The notes below the pieces were generated by a model. That model did no database searches. It saw only the letters and a list, made by a program, of their open reading frames with translations, and was not told the origin of the DNA. 64,000 bases of DNA, taken from Isoetes taiwanensis. Lineage: Eukaryota; Streptophyta; Lycopodiopsida; Isoetales; Isoetaceae. The stretch spans positions 216,001 to 280,000 of the forward strand of contig JAJEKV010000200.1 in assembly GCA_021234155.1 (NCBI GenBank), in the 5' to 3' direction. The translations under genes were made by a program, and so were the position numbers. Positions within the stretch are counted from its first letter, which is position 1. Every line of letters starts with the position of its first letter. Positions 11,300 through 20,009 of this stretch are shown here, one piece after another.

Positions 11300-11818
11300 T
11301 TAGCCATATGACTTAATAGCACTCCTTGTTATTCTTTTCTTTGCCACACTGACTGGTTGAACGCCTCCATTGAATGAAGAGGTGCTGGAGCTGGTTTCTT
11401 CTCTGAATCTCTTCTTAGGTGTCACCTCCTTCTTACCACTCTTGACCTTGCTGCTTTTTTCCAATTCTTCTACTTCAATTTCTTCACTTTCTTCTTCATC
11501 ATTTGAATCTGATGGTTTGAGTTCCTTGAAACGAAGTTCGCCTGGAGGAACCTCAAAATCACAATCAGAGGCAATGCAATGCATGCTTTCCAGCACAACA
11601 CTGAAGCATATAACATGGTAGATATGACCACAGGATTTAAGTTTTACATGCAATTCATATTCTTCTAAAAACAGAAGGCCACAACCCTCACATGTGGTTG
11701 CCCCTTTGAACATTGGGAAATTATAAGTTCCCATTCCCAATTTTGGGAGATTCTTCTTAGATTTGTCATTCTGATGCAAACGTGCAACATGCTTGCACTT
11801 GGCATGCCAATACTTCAT
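11300..11818 (-). CDS. RING-like Cys/His-rich protein with basic, NLS-like tail
   Basis: A 172-residue frame with no stops. Residues about 40-80 hold 'CEGCGLLF', 'LKSCGHIYHVICFS', 'MHCIASDC', an order of Cys and His like a RING or related zinc finger (CxxC...CxHxxHxxC...CxxxxC). An acidic stretch (NDEEESEEIEVEELE) follows, and then basic runs (KSGKKEVTPKKRFREE, AKKRITRSAIK) that could send it to the nucleus. It faces the transposon protein gene at 9.6-11.1 kb with about 205 bp between the two stop codons. I infer that it is an accessory protein of that element, as some DNA transposons carry a second gene. An E3-ligase role is possible but not supported beyond the motif. The true start may lie in an upstream exon; T-runs follow at 11858-11940. 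Confidence 0.5.
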   Translation of the reverse strand: MKYWHAKCKHVARLHQNDKSKKNLPKLGMGTYNFPMFKGATTCEGCGLLFLEEYELHVKLKSCGHIYHVICFSVVLESMHCIASDCDFEVPPGELRFKELKPSDSNDEEESEEIEVEELEKSSKVKSGKKEVTPKKRFREETSSSTSSFNGGVQPVSVAKKRITRSAIKSYG

Positions 11819-11829
11819 ATTACTTTCAT

Positions 11830-13019
11830 AACTCTCAATATCTCTTGTTTAAATTCGGTTTTTTTTTTTTTTTTTTGAAGAAACGTTTTTAGAATTTTTT
11901 TTTTTTCGTTTCCCTAAGGTTTTGGGTCTTTTTTTTTTTTTGTATGATTTGGGATTTCTGTTTTTGCTGATAGAAATTTCTAAACGAGTGCCAGATTGGG
12001 CTTGAGGAAACCATGTCCCATGCATGCCATGATTCAGTAGATAGGAAGGGCTTGAAAATTGCCATGATTAGAGTAGATAGAAAGAGCTTGAAGATTTTCA
12101 AGTCGGATCTGTCAGAGAGTTTGTGATCGATTTGTAACTTCACAAATTTGATCTTTTGCAGAGGATCTATTGTCACAATTGTCGCTTCCTTCTGGTGAGT
12201 TCCTGGATTTCTTGCTTCTTCCTATTCCTGTCTTCTGGGGCATTTGATTGAGCCCTAATCAAACCTGTTTTTGAATCCGACCAGTCCTTCCCTTCTTTCA
12301 TCCATGATCTTCGAGGCTGACGCCTTTAAGAATGCCACGGGAGCTGGGCCTTTTTCCACCAAGCATGGGACAGTGCAAGGATCGGTGCATCGCCTTGAGG
12401 TCAGCAGATTTGATGAGAAGAGATTTTGGGTTCTGCACAAGCTTAATCGCCCGTTTGTTTTTGGGTCCAAGGAGTGTCTACTAACTAGAATTGCTTACAA
12501 TAAGTGCTCGCTTGGACCCCTTCTCTTTTACACATCGCTCCTCTCTATGTTTTTATTATGGTTCATCCATTTGCCTTCTCCTCCTATTCGTTCTGCTCAA
12601 AAAAGCCAAGATCCAGTATTTTTCAAGCTTTTCATTGTTATTTTGTGCAGCTATCTCTTCTGTTTCCATTTTAGGCATTCATCGTCTAGAAGACCGGGAC
12701 GGTATTTGATGAAGCTTCTTGCAAACATCATTGGGTCTTATGGGATCCAGCCATAGATGTCAAATTTCTAGCATGGCAATAGTGGGTCCAATTGAAGACC
12801 ATGCAAGGAGCCAGATTATACTTCTATTTTGTTGCAAATGGAGATGCAAGGTAAACCAAGACTAGCCTATATTTGGACTTGCACAAATTGTGCATATGTT
12901 TAGAGTCTTTCTTTGATGTTGTATGGCGCATTGTTGCTATGCATGAGTACATGGCAAAGGTTCCTAGAATGGATTGGATCATCTTTAACGAGAAGTCTAT
13001 TGCCCATACATTATATATA
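11830..13019. other. noncoding stretch with poly-T runs
   Basis: Runs of 10-18 T interrupted by short unique sequence at 11858-11942. Frames at 12255-12756 on both strands lack domains. Nothing else is recognised. Confidence 0.5.
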
Positions 13020-13262
13020 GAGGCAGGTTGAAGATGAGTCTGGCCAAGCAGTGAAACAATTCTTAGCTTGATCATAATCCTGCAATATCTACTACATGAT
13101 TATGATCCTGCTATGGAGGCAGGTTGAAGATGAGTCTGGCCAAGCACTGTTCGAAGACAATTCTTAGCTTGATCATAATCCTGCAATATCTACTACATGA
13201 TTATGATCAAGCTAAGGAGTGTCTTCAAATTGGTCATGACACTCAACCTGGTCCATCGGGCA
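13020..13262. repeat. foldback sequence, partly duplicated
   Basis: A 96-bp tandem repeat (13021 and 13117, both starting 'aggcaggttgaagatgagtc') contains an inverted repeat. In the second copy TTAGCTTGATCATAATC (13164-13180) pairs perfectly with 13199-13215 across an 18-base loop. Pairing continues outward through GAAGACA/TGTCTTC to about 13153-13226 with two mismatches, then more loosely to about 13117-13255. The first copy has only a truncated right arm. It could be a MITE remnant or a young hairpin RNA locus. Confidence 0.75.
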
Positions 13263-15189
13263 GCTAGATGGAGGCTCTTCTGGTAAACTTTATTTTCCTC
13301 AGTATGTTTTATTTCTTTTAACATTTCCATTTTGTTGTCTATGTTTAAACAACGTAGATGCAGATTTAAGGATCCTCTCTGAACTTCATCTCTAAGCTTA
13401 TTCTATTCTTTACAAGCATCTTCATAGTTTGTCTTTTGCTATGCATGTGGTGGTTCCCCCTTTTTTTTCCAACTAGGTGTATTAGCTTAGAAGAATTAGA
13501 GAACTCTTGATCTTGCTGCATAGCTCTTACCATCATTTCACATGTGCAGAGTTACATCCTTCAACCTTGAGACGTCAAGTATAGTTATTGAATCTTACAT
13601 GCTCTTTTATTTTCCGTTCATTCATTGTGATCTTTGTGACCCAACTCCATGATATTTGTTCCCTATTTATTGTTATTAGAAAGTGATTCATATAGTTTAT
13701 GATTGTAGAAATGCTAAATATGCTATATTTTTGTGTCCGCAACTAAATGGCATGAATAAACATCTGAAAATGGCTGGTGACCACTGTATTGCAGGTAGTT
13801 ATTCTGCTATTTCATGTGTTCCAAACAGTAGCTGAGTTCGATGCAATGCTTGTGAATATTTTGAATGTGCATTTTTGTGCTTGCAGATATTGTGAATATA
13901 TTGTAGATATTCTTTGTATACATTGTCAATAATCTTTGTGTTGTTCATAATGAACTTGATTGTGAAGATTTCAGTTCTCCTATTGTTGTCCTATGTTATG
14001 GAATCCAAGCCAATTGTTAATTTTCAAGCACTTTTTGCTTGAGAAGATCTGTAGCTAATCACATTTTCAACCTTTCCCACTGCCATAACACAAATGTTTG
14101 TTTGTGTGCAGATTTGTGAAGGTCTTCTGATGCCGCTTTTCCAGCCTCTTTTGGAGCCAGGTGAACCGAGACTATAAGTGGTTTTTGGGCCTCTTTTTTG
14201 GGCCTCATTGAGTCTTGGTCAGAAATGTTGGCTTCAGTCCATGTTCTTCAACAATATGATACTGTTTTAAATTGCCAAGGCCTGCCAGGATCCTGTGATT
14301 TTTATCAAAAAAATCGTTGCTAGAACTTCTTAGATAAACAGAGCAGTTTAGCAATTTTAAACTTGCATTAACCAGATGATCTTGTGACATCAGAGAACGA
14401 TGTTACCTAGGCTTGGCAGTATTCAGATATTCTAGCCTACCTTTCTTCAAATCCAGCATGCAGAAAGCATGCAGTAAGTATTTTGCCCAGAGCTAAAAAA
14501 TTAGAGAACCATACTCGGATCAATACAGTCTGATAATATATACTACTGGGGAGAGCTTCCTCATCGTGCTTTAATATTTTGTTGCTTGGAATAAACATCC
14601 TGGATTTTGCTTGCTCTTTTGCTCGTACTATCTATATGTAACCAAGACACGATGTGCACTACAGACAGAGGTAATAGCCATGATACCAAGTGCATTAATA
14701 GGAATTCTACTTAGGCCTAGCAATGGGGTGGTTCTAACTGCCATTTTCTTATAGATTTTCTTATAGATGTAAGAAATCACGTTCAATATAGTTATTTTAT
14801 TTTGAAATTGTGTTATTTGCTGTTTTTTTGAAATGTAGTCCACTTAAAGAAGTTGCAATTGTTTTCACTACAACTTAATAACCTACAAGAACCATTGAAT
14901 AAAATATAAAAAACAATATTGAATGCTCAAATCAATGTCTACAAAAACATGTATGACACAGATGAATGGACAAAAGTGTCATGCAGCTTTAAAATTTTGG
15001 TGCTTCTTTAGAAAAGCTCTTAGAGCTTGCTCGTCCCTTCGCAATTCTTATGTTGCCATCAGGATTAAACAGCTGCAAATCCATCCACATCTGCCTCTTC
15101 TCCTTTACCTCTTCTTCAAGATCCTAGAAGTTTGCATTTGACTTACTGATGGAACCTTCCATTCTCAACATTTCTGCCTGTTTCTGCAC
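13263..15189. other. noncoding stretch
   Basis: AT-rich, with no domain in any open frame and no clear tandem or inverted repeats seen. I see nothing reportable. Confidence 0.5.
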
Positions 15190-15865
15190 CATTTTCCCAG
15201 CCAAATAAAGCTAATTTCGACCTTTTCCCTTTCATTTTAATTCTATTCCTAGTCATTGATAGCATTAGATCAAGAAACCATTTCTTAGCGCAGGCAGTAG
15301 CCCAACGGACTGCCTTCCCATCAAAATGATCCCTAGAGGGATCCACAGTATCCAAAAACAGAACCCTTAGTAATTTCGGCCCTTTGGGCTCCAAGAGAAT
15401 CGATCAATTCGTGATTTGATGCTGTATTTCAGAAATGAAGATTTGCCAAGGCAAGCATTACAGTAGCTTCTAATTGATCTTTTCTTTGATTTCCATCGTT
15501 ATCCTAAGTCTAGGGCTCTAAATCATGAGCGAAATCAGACTGTCAGATCAAAACTAAGCTGATACAGACCTTAAGAATCGGATTTTGCTGATCCATAAAC
15601 TCTTGGAAGCGGATTGATTCTTTCCTTCTCTTCCTTATTCCCTTTTAAAACACCAAACTATCTTACCTCTTGATCGCTTCTGTGAATCCCTGATCGTCCC
15701 TCCTATTATTTGTTGCTGCTCCTTTTCTTCCTCTCTTCCACATTCTGTTCTTTATTCTAACTTCTCTTGGACTATTTCATTGCCATGTCATCCTTGTATT
15801 CAGGTCATCTCCTCTTATTATTTAATATAGTTTAAATGTACAACTACAATAGAATTCACATCACA
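15190..15865 (-). mobile_element. 3' LTR of the Gypsy element
   Basis: On the minus strand this starts TGTGATGTGAATT just after 'TTAAAGGGGATAAGAA', a polypurine-rich tract that follows the Gypsy C-terminal coding remnant. A homologous copy in the same orientation lies at about 33450-34140. Roughly 94% identity by eye, with small indels such as a 12-base gap near 15275. The far end, near 'ggctggga' on the minus strand, is less certain because the two copies diverge there. Both copies keep a short frame starting MEPKGPKLLRVLF, of unknown meaning. Confidence 0.65.
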
Positions 15866-16029
15866 TTCTTATCCCCTTTAACATTCGACGCCCTCGTCGA
15901 ATACAATTCACATCACATCTACATTATTGCAAGATATACTCCTTCACAACTTCATGTGTTATTTATACTTAACAAGTTTGATACATCTTTTAGATAATCT
16001 TATTCCATGGCATGATATAGATTGAAAAA

Positions 16030-16135
16030 GGTTCGGAAAATCCCTAGCATATTTTGCTTCGGCCTCGTTTAACTCCATCCAAGTTGCATCTTCTATATCC
16101 TCGATGGGATTGTCAATGGCGTCGGTATCTCAAGT
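16030..16135 (-). pseudogene. Gypsy polyprotein C-terminal end
   Basis: Minus-strand translation gives 'DATWMELNEAEAKYARDFPN' then LFQ, like the ATWE...FP end of a chromodomain in chromovirus integrases. Chromodomains tether integration to modified chromatin. The N-terminal part of the domain has been replaced by the organellar block next to it. Confidence 0.55.
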
Positions 16136-16680
16136 TTTTTCGGAGGGGAAGTATTGAGATATGGAGAAGGAGGAAGAATATCTTACTAAAATTTTATTTG
16201 GATCGATTGATAGATAGAAAAATGAAAAATATCATTTTATGTCAATTCTTAGTTCTGAAGTACTACTCGGTCGTCCCTACCAACGTCAAGTCCTAATCCC
16301 GTTATTGGGAATATCTATAAAAGATGCTTTTTTTACTAATCTTTCGCGTATCTTAGTGTTCCTGACCATCTACTCTTGCCTAATCCTAAGTATGATAGTA
16401 ATAACTTCATACATTTTATCTTTTGCCCCCGCTGTCGGGCCCCGATAACTAATCTTGAACCCGGGTACACAGTTTTTCCTGCGTTCCGTACGCTTTCACT
16501 CCCGCACATAGAGGATGGGACTCGATCCTATTACTGCAAATGAAGAAGCTGTTCACTGCCCATAAGTCGCCGGCTCATTCTTCAACAGGCACGCGGTCAG
16601 AGATCCGATTCTCCTCCCACTGCTTTGGAGCTCACGGTTTCATGTTCTATTTCACTCCCCGATGGGGGTTCTTTTTCAAT
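16136..16680 (-). other. organellar DNA block inside the Gypsy gene
   Basis: This stretch breaks the Gypsy coding line between 'KKSQLRIE' and the ATW motif. Its right part is an organelle-type large-subunit rRNA fragment, given separately. The left part (about 16136-16548) has a base composition and motifs unlike its neighbours (for example 'ggggcccgacagcgggggca' on the minus strand), and I could not place it. It may be one or more further organellar pieces joined end to end. Insertion of such filler during double-strand break repair is known in plants. Confidence 0.6.
16549..16680 (-). rRNA. organellar large-subunit rRNA fragment (nonfunctional)
   Basis: The minus strand contains 'GGGAGTGAAATAGAACATGA', 'AAGCAGTGGGAGGAG', 'CTCTGACCGCGTGCCTGTTG' and 'AGAATGAGCCGGCGACTTAT', a well-known ordered stretch of domain II of plastid and plant mitochondrial 23S/26S rRNA. 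Only about 130 bases are present. 'GACTTAT' and 'CCGTGAGCTCC' lean towards mitochondrial origin, but I cannot settle this by eye. Confidence 0.85.
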
Positions 16681-18246
16681 TCTGAGCTGACTTTTCTTTA
16701 GTTTCACATGGAGATTTACAAAGTCTCCCACCTTGAACTCTCGATGTATTCTATGCTTGTCTGCAAATTGCTTATGTCTATGTTGTGCTTCTGCTAATCT
16801 GCTTCTTATAAGCTGCACCTTATCTGCATATTCTTCCAACATCTGTCTAGAAATTTCAGATTTAACCATGGGATCATACCAATTTATTGGAGCATAACAA
16901 TTGTCCGTAAAGTGCTTCAAAAGGTGTCATTCCTATAGATTCCTGTTTAGAATTATTGTAGGCAAACTCTGTTAAAGGTAACAAACCTTTCCATTTCTTT
17001 GGGTTGTATTGACAATACATCCGCAGCATGTCCTCAAGGATCTTGTTCACTCTTTTTGTTTGCCCATCGGTTTCTGGGTGATAGGCTATGCTCATCTGCA
17101 ATTGAGTTCCAACTCCCTTGAAAAATGAAGTCCAAAAGTTACTAGTAAACCTTGGGTCTCCATCGGAAACAATACTTGTAGGAATGCCATATAAACGACA
17201 GATGTCATGAATAAAGATATTAGCAGTTTCTTTCGTGGTTATTGTTTTTATAATTGGGAAAGAAATGAGCATTAGTTAACCTGTCAATCACCACAAGAAT
17301 AGCATCATTTCCTGTTTGTGTTCTTGGCAATCCTACTATGAAATCCATGTTAATAGATTCCCATTTTCTTTATGGAATAGGTAACGACTGCAAAAGGCCA
17401 GGTGCCCTAATCTGTCCAGCCTTAACAAGTGAACACATCACACAATTTTGGATATACTTACGAACATAATCTTTTAATCCTGGCCAAAAGAAACTTCTCT
17501 TTACCTTGTGATATGTCTTATGAAACCCTGGATGACCTGATATTACTGCATCATGACATTCATTTAGTATCTTCTTTTTAATATGATCTATTGCAGGGAT
17601 ACAAACTCTTGATTTGTATCTCAATATTCCCTGTTCAAAACTATAATTATCCTTTATCTCCAGATTTTCTTTTTGTACTTCCTTCAATTTCGGTCCAAAA
17701 TAATTGTCTGTAGCAATAGTATTTTTTTACCTCATCCAACCAATCTGTTGTAATCATCGTTATTGCATAACAAGTTGAAAGTCTAGACAAAGCGTCTGCA
17801 ACGACATTTGTACTGCCTGTTTTATAATTAATTTGAAAGTCATACTCTTGAAGAAATTCCATCTATCTACATTGTCTCAAATTCAAATTAGGTTGTTTCA
17901 TAAAGTATGCAAGACTAGCATGGTCAGTGTGCACCTCAAAATGATTGCCTAATAGATAATGTCTCCAAGCTCTAAGTGCATGTACAATTGCCAATAGTTC
18001 CTGATCATGAGTAGGATAATTTCGTTCGGCATCGTTCATCTTATAAGAAATATATGCACACACATGCTTGTCTTGCATCAATACAGCTCTTGTCCCTTCC
18101 CCACTAACATCTGTCATAATCTCATACTTCTTACTCGGGTCTGCCACTTTTAAAACAGGAGCATTTATCATCTTTTCTTTTAAATCTCTGAATGCTTTCT
18201 CACATTTCTCATTCCATTGACCGGCTCCAAATGTTGATTCTTGCTC
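16681..18246 (-). pseudogene. Gypsy RNase H and integrase
   Basis: In coding order: RNase H (18246-17863) with 'KYEIMTDVSGEGTRAVLMQD', 'HDQELLAIVHALRAWRHYL' and 'VHTDHASLAYF'. Then the tail of RNase H (17862-17690). Then the integrase zinc domain (17687-17370) with 'SGHPGFHKTYHKVKRSFFWP' and CVMC. Then the integrase core, with 'NMDFIVGLP' near 17340, 'IVSDGDPRFTSNFW' and 'YHPETDGQTKRVN' (17272-16874). Then 'VGDFVNLHVKLKKSQLRIE'. The DDE residues are visible, but frames shift at about 17862, 17370 and 16880. RNase H removes RNA during cDNA synthesis and integrase inserts the cDNA. Dead copy. Confidence 0.9.
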
Positions 18247-18289
18247 GAATGGCATTCCCCATGCCAGTACACATTATTAGGGCGAGACG

Positions 18290-19560
18290 CCATGGCGCCC
18301 AGTGCCCAGACCGCCCACGGGTAGTCACGTTCACAGTACGAGATGCGCAAGTGAAAGCAGCTATCCTACGCCAGGGTAGGCAGCTGAAGGGAACTGCCTT
18401 GTATGTTGACCGAGACCTGACCCCGGCCCAACAAGAAGACCGCAGGCATGAGTTGGCCAAAGTTAAAGGCATTCGCAGACAGGGAGGAGCTGCAAGACTG
18501 ATTCGGGGTAAGATGCAAATTTTCAAGCCACCACATGCTGCTGCAAATCCTGCTAACCCTCCAACGAATATTCCGACCATGCCAGCTTCCGCACACTTTC
18601 TGCCCGCCGCCCACTGCTCAAGTTGCTTCACCTTCTATTATACAAGCACATCTCGGTCTGCCTCTACTTCCGCCATCCCCTTTCGGCTGCCAAGCATCGA
18701 GTCCCCAACTCTTTGCCAACAAATAGGAATTGTGCCTCCGCGCTGGTCTCCGGAATTGTCGGGGCTTCCCATGGCGAAGGGAGATAGTCTCAACTTCTGT
18801 TGCGCGGATATGAATCTCATCTTCCTTATGGAAACATGGGAGCATCACGGGACCACGGGATACCCGACTTGCCGGGATACCGGCTACTCAATCTTCAATG
18901 ATTGCACAGAAAGCGGGGGCATGGAGGAGTCAAGCCTGCTACTATTGAACGACCTTGGCACAGTCAATCTCCTTGTTCAAGACGGACAAGCACAACCGGT
19001 ACTTGTGGGTGCGTGTGCAAAACTACTTGAAGAGAGACCTCTCTTTGTGGCGACCGCTACTTTCCACATGCGTAAAGCAACTTCTATCACACCCACTCGG
19101 ATGTGGATATCTTTTGGACCCCTATGTCGATCTATATGATGACATACGCTAAAGATAAGCGGTTAGGCGGGTCATACTCCTTGGAGACTTCAATGCGCAA
19201 GACCGGGTAGAACAACCCATGAGATTTGATCCCTTGACCGATGATATATTGCAGTACGCATCCCGCAGAAGAGCTTGGCCACCGGACATCGATGGCAATC
19301 AGGTCACGCGCTATGGTAGACAATTGCTTTTGCTCTGTGGTATCTTTGACCTGGTAATCTGCAATGGATGGGGGTACGGTGGTCGCCCACCCGCAAGAGC
19401 ACTTGTAGACGGGAAAACCGGGGTGAGGATCTAGTGTGGTGGACTATGTCTTTGGTGCCCGAAAGGGGATATGCATGTCGGCAAGCACTTCCGTGTGGGA
19501 ACAACTAATAGGGATGAAGAGATCGACTCGGATCACTTACCACTTTACTTGAAGTTGGCT
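18290..19560 (+). pseudogene. LINE-A ORF1 end and endonuclease
   Basis: 18290-18520 reads 'RPRVVTFTVRDAQVKAAILR', 'GTALYVDRDLTPAQQEDRRH', an RRM-like C-terminal ORF1 domain as in many LINEs (RNA binding, chaperone). From about 18790 an endonuclease begins: 'LIFLMETWEHHG' (catalytic Glu region), 'ILLGDFNAQDR' at about 19175-19200 and 'DSDHLPLYLKLAW' at about 19524-19562. These are the expected metal-binding Glu, Asp/Asn and Asp/His of APE-type enzymes, which nick target DNA. Frameshifts or stops at about 19139, 19434 and in between kill the frame. Confidence 0.8.
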
Positions 19561-20009
19561 TGGCGGGTTGTCGCGAACCCCCTATGCAAATGCTCCTCAC
19601 ATGCCTCACCGTGCGATTGGATTATGAACATCGCGGGGGGCTTATGCCCGGATGCTTATAGATGACCTGGCGAAATTTTGCAATATCCTAACTAGAGCAA
19701 ATGCATGTGGGTACCGACCGATGTGCTTAGGACTCGCCCCGCAGAGAGATGCTTTGGGATAAGCCGCCTTGACGGACTTCGGGAACACAACCTTCCCACG
19801 TAATCAATGGTTTGATCTGAGTGCAAGGAACACAAACGCCGGCTCGCCAAGTCACGACCACTTTACGCCCACATGCAATCGACCACATGCACCGCGTCTT
19901 CCTTAAAGCTAAGAAAGCCGGTACATTCGCAAGCATCAAAGGGAAATGTTTTACCTCCTAGAACGTCACCCCAGGACCTTCTGGCGAAAGGTTCTTAGAA
20001 AGCCAGTAC

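Noticed and set aside
12255..12756. Plus-strand frame of 161 codons as a gene
   Set aside because: Composition like noncoding DNA, no domain, and a minus-strand frame overlaps it.
16239..16448. Hydrophobic 69-codon frame as a membrane protein
   Set aside because: It lies antisense within the organellar block and does not match any organelle protein I could name.
18192..19139. A 315-codon open frame as one protein
   Set aside because: Its first part reads antisense Gypsy sequence across the LINE-A insertion point. Only the part from about 18290 is LINE coding.
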